Assembly: GCF_007954275.1 (NCBI RefSeq)
Contig: NZ_VOLT01000004.1
Location: forward strand, 495,347-559,346
Direction: 5' to 3'
Source: Colwellia demingiae
GTDB lineage: Bacteria; Pseudomonadota; Gammaproteobacteria; Enterobacterales; Alteromonadaceae
Length of the DNA stretch: 64,000 bases
Part shown: positions 50,011-59,752 of the stretch, in pieces
Numbering within the stretch: the stretch's first letter is position 1
How the letters are laid out: every line of letters begins with the position of its first letter
Translations under genes and position numbers: made by a program
The notes under the pieces: generated by a model
What the model was told of the DNA's origin: nothing
What the model saw: only the letters and a program-made list of their open reading frames with translations
Database searches by the model: none

Positions 50011-51297
50011 TTACTCTTCTTCAGGACTTTCATTGATAAAGTGCTCTGGCATGACCCGAACGGTTTTTATCTTATTGCCTGCAACGTCAATGATTTCGAC
50101 AGGGTAGCCAGAGATACGCAAGCTAATATTACTTTTCGGTATCTCTTCCAAATACTCGATAATTAAGCCGTTAAGAGTTTTAGGGCCATCTGTGGGCAAT
50201 TGCCATGACATCTCTTTATTAATATCACGAATACTCGCGCTACCATCAACTAAATAGCTGCCATCAGGCTGTAAAGTTACTTCATCACTGGTTGTAGGGG
50301 TCATGGTCGTAGTAAAGTCACCAACAATCTCTTCAAGAATGTCTTCTAACGTTACTAAGCCTTGTATATCACCGTATTCATCAACAACTAAACCTATACG
50401 TTCTTTAGCATGCTGAAATTTCAATAATTGAATATTTAACGGAGTTCCTTCGGGAACAAAATACAGCTCACGTACCGCTCTAAGTAATGTAGCCTTGTTG
50501 AACTGATTTTTTGATAAAAGTTTTAAGGCATCTCTGGCATGGATATAACCAACAACGTCATCGATACTATCGCGATATAGTAATACGCGGGTATGGTTAG
50601 CTTGAGTAAGTTGTTTTTGTATTTTTTTCCAATCATCGTTAACATCAATGCCGACTAAATCACTGCGAGGGATCATGATGTCTTCAACGGAGACTTTTTC
50701 TAAGTCTAAAATACTTACCAGCATATCTTGATCACGCTGATGTAATAAAGCGCCAGACTCATTCACAACGGTTCTTAACTCTTCACTACTAAGGCTATGC
50801 TGCTCTCTTTGCTCTGAGCTAACGCCAAGAAGCCTTAAAATACCATTCGTTATCCAATTCACGACAACCACAACAGGGAATAGTATTTTAAGCAATAAGC
50901 TTAAAATGATTGAACTAGGGAAGGCTACTTTTTCAGGATATAGTGCTGCCAATGTTTTTGGCGTGACCTCTGCAAAAATTAAGATCACCAAGGTAAGTAC
51001 TAAACCGGCATATAAAATCCCAGCATCGCCGAAGTATCGATTAAAAATAACCCCTGCAACTAATGATGCAAAAACATTAACTAGGTTATTACCAATAAGA
51101 ATTAAACCGATAAGACGATCAGGTCGAGCTAATAATTTACTAACTCGTTTAGCACCTCTGTGCTTTTGTTTTTCGAGATGACGTAATCGATATCTATTCA
51201 ATGACATCATGCCGGTTTCAGAACCTGAAAAATAAGCAGAAATCAGTATTAAGACGCCAAGAATGGTAAAAAGCATCTGGGTGGATATACTGTCCAA
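50011..51297 (-). CDS. CorB/YfjD-type CNNM (DUF21) and CBS-pair membrane protein
   Basis: Inner-membrane protein of 428 aa linked to magnesium/cobalt transport in the CorB/CNNM family. The N-terminal DUF21 domain (about 1-185, 3-4 membrane spans, with SAYFSGSETGMMSLNRYRL and the FAEVTPKTLAALYPEK motif) is followed by a CBS pair (about 205-330, MIPRSDLVGID and VVDEYGDIQGLVTLEDILEEIVGD) and a CorC_HlyC domain (about 345-420). It lies beside ypjD and ffh exactly as yfjD does in E. coli. Confidence 0.9.
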   Translation of the reverse strand: MDSISTQMLFTILGVLILISAYFSGSETGMMSLNRYRLRHLEKQKHRGAKRVSKLLARPDRLIGLILIGNNLVNVFASLVAGVIFNRYFGDAGILYAGLVLTLVILIFAEVTPKTLAALYPEKVAFPSSIILSLLLKILFPVVVVVNWITNGILRLLGVSSEQREQHSLSSEELRTVVNESGALLHQRDQDMLVSILDLEKVSVEDIMIPRSDLVGIDVNDDWKKIQKQLTQANHTRVLLYRDSIDDVVGYIHARDALKLLSKNQFNKATLLRAVRELYFVPEGTPLNIQLLKFQHAKERIGLVVDEYGDIQGLVTLEDILEEIVGDFTTTMTPTTSDEVTLQPDGSYLVDGSASIRDINKEMSWQLPTDGPKTLNGLIIEYLEEIPKSNISLRISGYPVEIIDVAGNKIKTVRVMPEHFINESPEEE

Positions 51298-51394
51298 GAA
51301 GGGGATTTCCTTTTCTAATAGTTAAAATAATTAAGTGACACTGCGAGCATATACCAGCAGTGTCATTGAGACAAGGGAGGGGGATAGTTGCTAT

Positions 51395-52192
51395 TTATAA
51401 AATAAACTCTTTAACGAATCGGCTACCAAAATAAGCAAGAGTAAGTAAAGCACTTGCACTCACCATTAACACAAGTACTTTGTGACCACGCCAACCTTTT
51501 TCAAAATGTCCCCAAAGAATTAGGCCATAAATAGCAAAAGAGAGTAATGAAAGTATTGTTTTATGAGCATTTTCTTTCGCTAAAAAACCGTCTAAAAAAA
51601 CAAAACCAATAATTTGGCTGATAAATAAAATTGCAGTGCCTACGGTTAATATACTAAAAAGTTGCTTCTCTACCTGCATAAGTGGTGGTAAATGTGCCAC
51701 CGCAGTTAAGTTCTTACTTTTTAGTTTTAAATTGATATAGGTCACTTGAAAAGCATATAAAGTAGCGATAATAAGAACACAATAAGCTATTAATGCAAAA
51801 CTGATATGGCTTAATAAAATAACTTTCTCTATCACCAAAGGAATAGAGTCAACGGGTGGGATAAACAGAATGACTAACTGCCATAAGCCTGTAAATCCAT
51901 AGATAACCGGCAGCAATAAATTAACTTTAAAGCGCAATGACACTAAGGTTACCGCTATCGTTATAATTAAGCTGACCAAGGAAATAACATTAGGTAAGTT
52001 AAAGTTAATTGTATCTTGTGAAAAAAACAATAAACCGTCATTAAAGCCATGCACAATAATAGCTGCTGTAGCTAAACTTAAAACTAAGGTGATATTCGGT
52101 CCTTTAGGATGGAATAATCGTGTAACGATTGCCAACGTAGCAAGTATATAAAGCAAGAATGCTAAACTTGAACCTATAACCAAAAAATTCAC
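51395..52192 (-). CDS. ypjD: YpjD, cytochrome c assembly-like inner membrane protein
   Basis: Membrane protein of 265 aa with about eight hydrophobic segments, from the CcsA/HemX-like family. Conserved features are HGFNDGLLFFSQ near the periplasmic face, HISFALIAYCVLIIATLYAFQ, and FGHFEKGWRG-like WGHFEKGWRGHKV near the end, which carry candidate haem-binding His residues. In E. coli ypjD is next to yfjD and ffh; the same order holds here except for the efflux permease inserted next. A role in haem or cytochrome handling is inferred from the family, not shown. Confidence 0.87.
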   Translation of the reverse strand: MNFLVIGSSLAFLLYILATLAIVTRLFHPKGPNITLVLSLATAAIIVHGFNDGLLFFSQDTINFNLPNVISLVSLIITIAVTLVSLRFKVNLLLPVIYGFTGLWQLVILFIPPVDSIPLVIEKVILLSHISFALIAYCVLIIATLYAFQVTYINLKLKSKNLTAVAHLPPLMQVEKQLFSILTVGTAILFISQIIGFVFLDGFLAKENAHKTILSLLSFAIYGLILWGHFEKGWRGHKVLVLMVSASALLTLAYFGSRFVKEFIL

Positions 52193-52306
52193 TTAAAACC
52201 CCTAAAACAACTGAAAATATGCATTAAAAAATAGATTCTATCAGATAAAATCTTAAGCGCCATGTGATTAGCGCAAAGTATTGACTTAAATTAAGAAAGC
52301 TAAGGC

Positions 52307-53407
52307 TTATTTAATCAACAAGTGTCTTAGTGGCTTTATTGATAGAAAAGCAATCAACCCGGCACAGCTTAACCCAAACCACTTAGGTAAAAGCTCATGG
52401 CTATGCTGCATTTGCTCACTAATATTAATGTCATAAAAACTTAATGAAAAATCTAATAATAACGCGAAGCCAATAGCGCAAACTGCCACGCCAAGTAAGT
52501 ATCGTATCAATACAGCACTACCCATTTCATTGCGAATAACGCCCAAGGTTGAAATGTTTGTTGCTGGACCCGCCATCATAAAGACCAAGGCTGTACCTGG
52601 TGATAACCCAGCCATAATAAATCCTGCGGCAATAGGCGTTGAGGCTGTTGCACAAATATACATAGGGATGGATATTAATATCATCAACAGCATGGCAGGC
52701 AAACCACTGCCATAACTTAATAGAAACTCTTGGGGTAAAAAAGTACGTACAAGAGATGCAAAAATCAAACCGATTAAAAGCCAAATGATAATGTCATCGA
52801 TAAGTTTGGTTGAGGCGTAATAAACCCCGTGCTTCGTTTTACTTACAAAGGTATTTTCAATTATTTCTGGTGTGACCTTTTTACTGCCACAACAGGATTT
52901 TGTGTTTTTAGGTAGTTGTTCTACTTTAACTGTCTTCTTACTACTGCAACATCCTGCTTTTTCACTATGCTGTCGATCAGCGGAAGATTTTATTTGTTCC
53001 TCTTTAATCGTAGAAACCAATAACCCAGTAATAATAGCGGACATTATCGCTGCAATAGGTCGGTAAATAGCAAAAACAGGACCTAATAAAGCATAAGAAA
53101 CAGATACTGAATCAATGCCAGTTTCGGGGGTGGCGACTAAAAATGAAGACGTTGCTGAGGCTGAAGCACCGCTTCGTCTAAGCTCTGTTGCTACAGGAAT
53201 AACCCCGCAAGAACATAAAGGTAATGGAGCACCAATAAGTGCCGCTTTTATGATGGCTGTTTTGCCTTGCCCTAGATGTTTACTCAATACTTCACTAGGC
53301 ACCCAAGCTTTCATTAGCCCGGCAATTAATAAGCCTAATAATAACCAAGGACTAGCTTCAGCACTCAAATCGAGAAAATTTATTGTTAAGGCGGTTAACT
53401 GTTCCAT
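52307..53407 (-). CDS. SO_0444-family Cu/Zn efflux permease
   Basis: Inner-membrane permease of 366 aa (Pfam DUF318/PF03773-like), named for the Shewanella SO_0444 copper/zinc exporter. Two membrane bundles flank a cytoplasmic Cys-rich loop: GAPLPLCSCGVIPVA and TPETGIDS in the first half, EKAGCCSSKK and KSCCGSKK in the loop, then PMYICATASTPIAAGFI and GPATNISTLGV in the second half. The CC pairs are likely metal ligands. It is inserted between ypjD and ffh, on the strand opposite to ffh. No metal-responsive regulator gene is adjacent. Confidence 0.87.
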   Translation of the reverse strand: MEQLTALTINFLDLSAEASPWLLLGLLIAGLMKAWVPSEVLSKHLGQGKTAIIKAALIGAPLPLCSCGVIPVATELRRSGASASATSSFLVATPETGIDSVSVSYALLGPVFAIYRPIAAIMSAIITGLLVSTIKEEQIKSSADRQHSEKAGCCSSKKTVKVEQLPKNTKSCCGSKKVTPEIIENTFVSKTKHGVYYASTKLIDDIIIWLLIGLIFASLVRTFLPQEFLLSYGSGLPAMLLMILISIPMYICATASTPIAAGFIMAGLSPGTALVFMMAGPATNISTLGVIRNEMGSAVLIRYLLGVAVCAIGFALLLDFSLSFYDINISEQMQHSHELLPKWFGLSCAGLIAFLSIKPLRHLLIK

Positions 53408-53603
53408 AAAATACCTAGGTTAGTGTCTGAAAATCAACGTAACTATAACATGGCTAGTATTGACGCAGCACCTAACTTAAGTCTATTTCATCAACTTTTC
53501 TAGCGACTAAATCAGATGTAGAACTATCTGCTGTCGCATCTTAAGGATATTTGGGTATAATAGCAGCATTAACCTTACCCATATTTCGCTGTTAGAGTAT
53601 TTC

Positions 53604-55004
53604 ATGTTTGACAATCTTTCCGAACGCTTAAGTAAAACGCTTAAAAATATTAGTGGCCGTGGCCGTTTAACCGAAGACAATATCAAAGAAACCTTACGCG
53701 AAGTGCGTATGGCATTACTTGAAGCTGACGTCGCTTTACCCGTCATTCGTGAATTTATAGCCAAAGTAAAAGAAAAAGCTGTTGGTACTGATGTTTCTAA
53801 AAGCCTCACGCCAGGGCAGATTTTTGTCAAAATAGTTCAAAAAGAACTTGAGTCAGCCATGGGTGAAGTCAATGAAGGTCTTGACTTAAGAGCTGCACCA
53901 CCAGCGGTTGTGCTAATGGCCGGTTTGCAAGGTGCAGGTAAAACAACTTCTGTAGCTAAGTTAGCCAAATTTTTAACAGAACGTGAAAAGAAAAAAGTAT
54001 TAGTAGTAAGTGCTGATGTATATCGTCCAGCAGCTATTAAGCAACTTGAAACGTTAGCGGAAGAAATAAGTGTTGGTTTCTTCCCAAGTGATATCAACCA
54101 AAAACCGATTGATATTGCCAATGCCGCCATTGATCATGCTAAGAAAAATTTTTATGATGTGTTAATTGTCGATACTGCAGGTCGATTGCATATTGATGAA
54201 AACATGATGGGTGAGATACAGCAACTTCATGCTGCTATCAATCCAATAGAGACCCTTTTCACTGTTGATGCCATGACAGGTCAAGATGCTGCTAATACAG
54301 CGAAGGCCTTTAATGATGCGTTACCACTAACCGGTATTATCTTAACCAAAACCGATGGTGATGCTCGTGGCGGTGCTGCGTTATCAATCCGTCATATCAC
54401 TGGCAAGCCTATTAAGTTCATGGGTGTTGGTGAAAAAATTGAAGCCCTTGAACCTTTCCATCCTGACCGAATTGCCTCTCGTATTCTTGGCATGGGTGAT
54501 GTGCTCTCATTAGTTGAAGAAATTGAGCAAAAAGTTGATAGAAAGCAAGCTGAGAAATTAGCTAATAAAGTTAAAAGTGGTAAAGGTTTTAGTTTAGAAG
54601 ATTTTCGTGACCAGCTTGTCCAAATGAAGAGTATGGGCGGGATGACAGGCATGATGGATAAGCTGCCTGGTATGGGCAACATGTCTGGTAAAATCAAAGA
54701 TCAAATGGATGATAAAATTACCGTGCAAATGGAAGCTATTATCAATTCTATGACACCTGGTGAACGTGAGCGTCCTGATATTATTAAAGGTTCTCGTAAG
54801 CGTCGTATTGCTGTTGGCTCGGGTACTCAAATTCAAGATGTAAATAAGCTACTTAAGCAATTTACTCAAATGCAAAAAATGATGAAAAAAATGTCAGGTA
54901 AAGGCGGCATGAAAAAAATGATGCGTAGCATGCAAGGCATGATGCCACCAGGTGGTGGTGGAATGGGTGGCATGGGCGGTGGCGGCGGAATGTTCGGCCG
55001 TTAA
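53604..55004 (+). CDS. ffh: Signal recognition particle protein Ffh
   Basis: GTPase subunit of SRP that binds 4.5S RNA and delivers inner-membrane proteins to FtsY. N domain about 1-90, G domain with GLQGAGKTTS (P-loop), DTAGRLHIDE, TKTDGDARGG, and a Met-rich M domain (MKSMGGMTGMMDKLPGM..., MQKMMKKMSGKGGM) that holds the signal-binding groove and RNA-binding GSGTQIQDVN. The tail is a Gly/Met run. 466 aa. TATAAT at 53556-53561 is a possible -10. Confidence 0.97.
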   Translation: MFDNLSERLSKTLKNISGRGRLTEDNIKETLREVRMALLEADVALPVIREFIAKVKEKAVGTDVSKSLTPGQIFVKIVQKELESAMGEVNEGLDLRAAPPAVVLMAGLQGAGKTTSVAKLAKFLTEREKKKVLVVSADVYRPAAIKQLETLAEEISVGFFPSDINQKPIDIANAAIDHAKKNFYDVLIVDTAGRLHIDENMMGEIQQLHAAINPIETLFTVDAMTGQDAANTAKAFNDALPLTGIILTKTDGDARGGAALSIRHITGKPIKFMGVGEKIEALEPFHPDRIASRILGMGDVLSLVEEIEQKVDRKQAEKLANKVKSGKGFSLEDFRDQLVQMKSMGGMTGMMDKLPGMGNMSGKIKDQMDDKITVQMEAIINSMTPGERERPDIIKGSRKRRIAVGSGTQIQDVNKLLKQFTQMQKMMKKMSGKGGMKKMMRSMQGMMPPGGGGMGGMGGGGGMFGR

Positions 55005-55027
55005 TTTTATTTTAAAAGTCATCTCAT

Positions 55028-55055
55028 AAAAAAAGCCGTATTTACGGCTTTTTTT
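55028..55055 (+). terminator. Intrinsic terminator after ffh
   Basis: Stem AAAAAGCCGTA / TACGGCTTTTT with a 2-nt loop and T7. The rest of the 317-bp gap to 55321 shows nothing else. Confidence 0.85.
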
Positions 55056-55321
55056 ATTTTCAGAAAGAAAACAATTATTGCTTAATCGGTTAATGCAGAT
55101 CATGTCAAATATGATGGAATTAGGCAAACTATCACTTGTCGGCAAAAGATAAGTTATTTTCTTATCGTCTAGCTATACTTAACTCGTTTTACCATCACTT
55201 AATTTATAAAAATTCATGAGTGTTAAGTATTCCCTTGCCCAATTAAAGTGATCATAAGGCAGCCATTCCATGGTTGTTTGTCCAATTAAGCTCTAGTTTG
55301 TAATTTAAGGTAATCGATTCA

Positions 55322-56941
55322 ATGGCTATACATAAAGTTAGCAAAGCTGTTACTCGCAGCTCAGTGAGTCAGTCTGAAAACGTAGGCTTTTTTAAACGTT
55401 TTGCTATGGTATTTGAAAGCCTAACTATCGTGCTGATTACTGCTGCACTTATGTGGTCAACACGTTTTTTCGATATGACTGAATTTGTGATGAATTTATC
55501 GAGTAGTCAACCGCATTGGCAATTAGGTAACATCATCACGCTAGCTAGTATTTCAGTCTTGGGCTTACTGGTTTTACTCACTCGTTATAGTTTGTATTTA
55601 CGCAAAAAAATGAAGCTACAGTTTGTTGCTGAAGAGGAAATTAAAAGACTCGCTTTTTTTGATAGCTTAACTAATCTACCTAACAAAGAACTTTGTCAAG
55701 ATCGTTTAGAGCAAGCTCTAGCGCGTGCGGCAAGAAACAATACCTCAATTGCAGTGTTATTTATTGGCATTGATGACTTTAAAGCCGTTAATGATCAACA
55801 AGGTCATGTAGGCGGCGATAAGCTTTTGAAACAAATTGCTAAACGCTTATCCGGTCAGTTACGTTCAGGTGACACCTTAGCGAGAATAACTGGGGTGGAA
55901 TTTATTATTATACTCGAGACTATTTCGCCTAAAGACAATATCAATACGTTTGCTGACAAAGTATTGCTAAAGCTGACTAAGTGTTATCGAATTTCCATGC
56001 AAGAAGTCTATATCACTGGTAATGTCGGTGTTGCCTTATACCCGAGTGATGGTGAATACGGTAAAGAGTTAATTCAACATGCAGATACGGCGATGTGCTT
56101 TGCCAAAGAAAAAGGCCGTAATCGCTTAGCTTTTTTCTCTAAAGAGCTACAAGAACAAGTTAATATCAAGAAGGAAATTGCTGAACAATTACGAGGTGCA
56201 ATGCAAAGGGATGAATTAGTCCTGCACTACCAACCTATCATTGCAACCCACTCGAATGAAATTATTGCCGTAGAGGCCTTGTTACGATGGAATAATGAGT
56301 TACTCGGTGATTTGGCGCCAAATGTATTCATTCCGATAGCAGAAGAGATTGGCATTATTACAAAAATTGGTGATTGGGTACTCGCACAAGCTTGTCAGCA
56401 AAATAAAACCTGGCAGCAGCAGGGTTACCCTTGCATCGTAATGACAATTAACATGTCAGTGATGCAATTAGCTATCAGCAATTATGCCACTACGGTATCT
56501 TCGTCTCTGACCGAAACAAATTTAGATCCTCAATACTTGGAGTTAGAGTTTACGGAGAACACGCTGATGAAGGATGCAAAAAAATCAATAGTGCAACTTA
56601 GGGAGTTGAGTGCGTTAGGTGTTTCTATCGCACTTGATGATTTTGGTACAGGTTATTCGTCTATAAAACATTTAGCTAAGTTCAAGCTCAACAAATTAAA
56701 AATTGATGGTAGTTTTATAAAAAACATTCCTGAAAGTGCAGGGGATATCATTGCTACAAGAGCCATCATTGCTTTAGCTAAGCAATTAAAACTGCACGTA
56801 ACCGCCGAAGGTGTTGAAACAGCCAAGCAGTGTGAGTTTATGATGACTAATAATGTTGACTCTATGCAGGGCTATCACTTTAGTCGTCCCGTTGCTGCCA
56901 AAGCATTTGAGCAACTTTTGCAATCCCCTTCATGGCAATAA
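55322..56941 (+). CDS. GGDEF/EAL protein, probable c-di-GMP phosphodiesterase with degenerate GGDEF
   Basis: Membrane-anchored signalling protein of 539 aa with two TM spans (about 30-48 and 70-90). The GGDEF domain (about 115-275) keeps DSLTNLPNKELCQDRLEQAL, but its active loop reads RITGVEF instead of RxGGDEF, so cyclase activity is unlikely. The EAL domain (about 285-535) has the full catalytic set: EALLRW, INMSVMQL, LEFTEN, DDFGTGYSS, KIDGSFI, AEGVET and QGYHFSRP. It is therefore probably a phosphodiesterase, perhaps with GTP-sensing by the degenerate domain. It stands alone between ffh and the rpsP operon. Confidence 0.9.
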   Translation: MAIHKVSKAVTRSSVSQSENVGFFKRFAMVFESLTIVLITAALMWSTRFFDMTEFVMNLSSSQPHWQLGNIITLASISVLGLLVLLTRYSLYLRKKMKLQFVAEEEIKRLAFFDSLTNLPNKELCQDRLEQALARAARNNTSIAVLFIGIDDFKAVNDQQGHVGGDKLLKQIAKRLSGQLRSGDTLARITGVEFIIILETISPKDNINTFADKVLLKLTKCYRISMQEVYITGNVGVALYPSDGEYGKELIQHADTAMCFAKEKGRNRLAFFSKELQEQVNIKKEIAEQLRGAMQRDELVLHYQPIIATHSNEIIAVEALLRWNNELLGDLAPNVFIPIAEEIGIITKIGDWVLAQACQQNKTWQQQGYPCIVMTINMSVMQLAISNYATTVSSSLTETNLDPQYLELEFTENTLMKDAKKSIVQLRELSALGVSIALDDFGTGYSSIKHLAKFKLNKLKIDGSFIKNIPESAGDIIATRAIIALAKQLKLHVTAEGVETAKQCEFMMTNNVDSMQGYHFSRPVAAKAFEQLLQSPSWQ

Positions 56942-57019
56942 AACTCATCCGTTTGCCATAATTTATTCTCTTTGAACAAAGCCTACCGTACCGTTCATTA
57001 CCTGATAGGTAAATAAAAC

Positions 57020-57047
57020 TTGTAAAAATATACTAGAAGCGTAAAAT
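57020..57047 (+). promoter_or_regulatory. Candidate promoter of the rpsP operon
   Basis: TTGTAA (57020-57025) N16 TAAAAT (57042-57047), about 80 bp before rpsP. The leader has a small CTGTCGCTTGTTGACAG hairpin. Confidence 0.4.
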
Positions 57048-57125
57048 ACGCGAGCTTTTCTGTCGCTTGTTGACAGGAAGTGTCTGGAAAATCCGTTTTT
57101 ACACTTAACATATATAGAGGACGAT

Positions 57126-57371
57126 ATGGTTACCATTCGTTTAGCTCGTGGCGGCGCTAAAAAGCGTCCATTCTATCAGGTTGTTGTTGCAGATAGCCGT
57201 AACTCTCGCGATGGTCGTTTCATCGAGAAAGTTGGTTTCTTCAACCCAACAGCACAAGGTCAAGCTGAAAAATTACGCTTAGATCTAGACCGTATTACCC
57301 ATTGGGTAGGTCAAGGTGCGACAGTATCTGATCGTGTGGCTAAGTTAGTTAAAGACGCAACTGCGGCTTAA
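57126..57371 (+). CDS. rpsP: 30S ribosomal protein S16
   Basis: Primary binding ribosomal protein of the small subunit. 81 aa, complete, with [40 protein letters not shown] and the C-terminal [13 protein letters not shown]. First gene of the rpsP-rimM-trmD-rplS operon. Confidence 0.98.
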   Translation: MVTIRLARGGAKKRPFYQVVVADSRNSRDGRFIEKVGFFNPTAQGQAEKLRLDLDRITHWVGQGATVSDRVAKLVKDATAA

Positions 57372-57399
57372 TAGCTTAGTAGGCAGTAGGAGAATTTTT

Positions 57400-57930
57400 G
57401 TGAGTACAGAAGAAAAAAAAATCATCTTGGGTAAAGTAGGCGCAGTTTACGGCATCAAAGGCTGGTTAAAAATTCATTCATTCACTGATGAAACTGAAGC
57501 CATACTTGACTATTTCCCTTGGTCATTAAAATTAGGGAATAATACACAAACAGTTGAAATAACTGATTGGCGCAAGCATAACAAAATACTTATTGTGAAA
57601 GTGGCAGGTATTGATGACAGAGATGAAGCGCAAGCATTAGTCGGCTCTGAAATATTAACCAATGAAGCAGCGTTGCCAGAATTATCGCAAGATGATTTTT
57701 ACTGGCGCGATTTAATAGGTATGTCTGTTGTGACTAACAAGGGTTACGACCTGGGCGTAGTTACTGACATGATGGAAACTGGCGCTAATGATGTACTGGT
57801 TGTGAAAGCTAATTTAAAAGATGGCTTTAGTAAAAAAGAACGGTTAATCCCGTACCTTTTTGAACAAGTAATTGAGTCGGTTAGTATTGAAAATAAACAA
57901 ATTTGTGTTGACTGGGATCCGGGTTTTTAA
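57400..57930 (+). CDS. rimM: 16S rRNA processing protein RimM
   Basis: Assembly factor for the 30S head that binds S19. RimM_N with GKVGAVYGIKGWLKIHSFTD, then a PRC-barrel-like C-terminus (FYWRDLIGMSVVTNKGYDLG, ETGANDVLVVKA, RLIPYLFEQVI). Start is GTG 57400 after AGGAG (57388-57392). 176 aa. Only 28 nt after rpsP. Confidence 0.96.
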   Translation: MSTEEKKIILGKVGAVYGIKGWLKIHSFTDETEAILDYFPWSLKLGNNTQTVEITDWRKHNKILIVKVAGIDDRDEAQALVGSEILTNEAALPELSQDDFYWRDLIGMSVVTNKGYDLGVVTDMMETGANDVLVVKANLKDGFSKKERLIPYLFEQVIESVSIENKQICVDWDPGF

Positions 57931-57969
57931 CTTGTGACTAGCACTATCTCTGATAAAGGGAAGAACAGA

Positions 57970-58731
57970 ATGTGGATTGGGGTGATAAGCCTTTTTCCCG
58001 AAATGTTTAATGCTATCACGGAGTACGGGGTAACAGGCCGAGCGATTCGCAATGGGTTAATTGAATTTCAGCAATGGAATCCAAGAGACTTTACCCATGA
58101 TAAGCATCGTACCGTTGATGATCGTCCTTATGGCGGTGGTCCGGGCATGTTAATGATGGTACAACCATTACGAGATGCTATTGCAGCTGCGCGTAAAGCG
58201 GCAGAAGTTAATGGCGGTAAAGCTAAAGTTATCTACTTGTCTCCGCAAGGACGAAAGCTTGATCAACAAGGCGTAAGTGAATTAGCACAACATGATCGAC
58301 TAGTATTTATTGCTGGTAGATATGAAGGCATAGACGAGCGACTAATCGCGTCAGATATTGACGAAGAATGGTCGGTTGGCGATTACATTTTAAGTGGTGG
58401 TGAACTCCCTGCGATGAATGTTATCGATGCTGTAGCACGCTTAGTGCCAGGAGTATTAGGACATAAAGAATCAGCAGAGCAGGACTCCTTCTCTAACGGT
58501 TTATTAGATTGTCCTCATTACACTCGGCCAGAAGTACTAACAACTCCTCAGGGAGATGAAATGTCAGTACCAAAAGTATTGTTAAGTGGTAATCATGAAC
58601 ACATACGCTTATGGCGACAAGAGCAATCTTTGCTAAGAACGTGGACTAGAAGACCAGAACTATTAAATAACCTAGCTCTGACAGCTGAGCAGGAAAAAGC
58701 ACTTACTTTGATTAAAAAGCAAGTGAAATAA
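57970..58731 (+). CDS. trmD: tRNA (guanine-37-N1)-methyltransferase TrmD
   Basis: Makes m1G37 in tRNAs and so prevents frameshifting. SPOUT trefoil-knot motifs: [45 protein letters not shown] and [15 protein letters not shown]. The frame extends to GTG 57934, but GGGAAG at 57958-57963 and the conserved [13 protein letters not shown] start support ATG 57970 (253 aa). Confidence 0.97.
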   Translation: MWIGVISLFPEMFNAITEYGVTGRAIRNGLIEFQQWNPRDFTHDKHRTVDDRPYGGGPGMLMMVQPLRDAIAAARKAAEVNGGKAKVIYLSPQGRKLDQQGVSELAQHDRLVFIAGRYEGIDERLIASDIDEEWSVGDYILSGGELPAMNVIDAVARLVPGVLGHKESAEQDSFSNGLLDCPHYTRPEVLTTPQGDEMSVPKVLLSGNHEHIRLWRQEQSLLRTWTRRPELLNNLALTAEQEKALTLIKKQVK

Positions 58732-58766
58732 ACCACTTAGACTGTGCACACTAGGAAGAAGGTAAT

Positions 58767-59120
58767 ATGAGTAAAATTCTTGAAATGCTCGAACAAGAGC
58801 AAATGAAAACAGATCTACCAGCATTCGCCCCAGGCGATACTGTTGTAGTTCAAGTAAAAGTTACTGAAGCTGATAAATCACGTCTTCAAGCGTTTGAAGG
58901 TGTAGTTATCGCTGTTAAAAACCGCGGCTTACATTCTGCTTTCACTGTTCGTAAAATCTCGAACGGTGTTGGTGTAGAACGTGTATTTCAGACACATAGC
59001 CCTATTGTTGATTCAATTGAAGTTAAACGTCGTGGCGATGTTCGTCAAGCTAAACTTTACTACTTGCGCGAGCTATCTGGCCGTAAAGCACGTATCAAAG
59101 AAAAATTGGCTAAGAAATAG
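58767..59120 (+). CDS. rplS: 50S ribosomal protein L19
   Basis: Lies at the 30S-50S interface. 117 aa, complete, with [45 protein letters not shown] and [17 protein letters not shown]. Last gene of the operon. Confidence 0.98.
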   Translation: MSKILEMLEQEQMKTDLPAFAPGDTVVVQVKVTEADKSRLQAFEGVVIAVKNRGLHSAFTVRKISNGVGVERVFQTHSPIVDSIEVKRRGDVRQAKLYYLRELSGRKARIKEKLAKK

Positions 59121-59160
59121 AAATATTTCCAATACAATTTTCTGTAAAGAAAGTTTGAAT

Positions 59161-59196
59161 AAAGGCCTGAATAATTCATTATTCAGGCCTTTTTGT
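59161..59196 (+). terminator. Intrinsic terminator after rplS
   Basis: Perfect 15-bp stem AAAGGCCTGAATAAT / ATTATTCAGGCCTTT with a 2-nt loop and T tail. Confidence 0.9.
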
Positions 59197-59711
59197 TTTT
59201 AAAGCAAAATCTTTTCTTAATCTTAGTATTTTTCTTATACAGTAGTGTAAATAACTAATTTAGCGGCTTGAATCTTCGTCCATCCAATACGTCCTTCTTT
59301 GTCTTTCTTTTTGCTTTTTACATACGAGTGAGCGATACACTCTTGTGGACATAAGCCTTGTTTACTATAAAAGAATATTGGTGAGTTCGGACCTCATGAA
59401 GTGTAGGTCTATTTTCGGTAATTCTTCATATAATACGTTGGGTATAAGCCTAATTCGTATCGGAAGCTTTAAAGCACTTCTGCCATGTCATTAGATTTAT
59501 ATTGCGTTGATGCGCTAATGCTTTAGCTTTTTTTAGTTAGGTAAATAGCAATATTTCGCTGAGCTGATGCGCGTACTGTTTGTAAAGCTAAAGGCACAGC
59601 AAAACTGAGATAATGTTTGGCAGGGGCTAATATTATTTTGTAGTTGGCGATATCACTTCTGATAGGGCTTTTGGCAGGTTGGTTTTATCTACGTCACTCT
59701 CTCGTTATTAA
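59197..59711. other. Intergenic region between rplS and fdhA
   Basis: About 515 bp with no open reading frame of useful length, no matching repeats and no clear promoter. On the minus strand parts of it read as short peptide-like stretches between stops, so it may be a decayed gene, but I cannot identify one. Confidence 0.4.
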
Positions 59712-59713
59712 AA

Positions 59714-59736
59714 CGGCGCATTAAATGCGCCGCTTG
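59714..59736 (-). terminator. Intrinsic terminator after fdhA
   Basis: CGGCGCATT / AATGCGCCG with a 1-nt centre (effective loop 3 nt or more), followed on the minus strand by TTTTAATAA; 17 nt beyond the fdhA stop. Confidence 0.65.
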
Positions 59737-59752
59737 CTATAAAAAACTAGGA

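Noticed and set aside
59197..59711. Transposase remnant between rplS and fdhA
   Set aside because: Short peptide-like stretches are seen on the minus strand, but no catalytic motif or terminal repeats could be identified.
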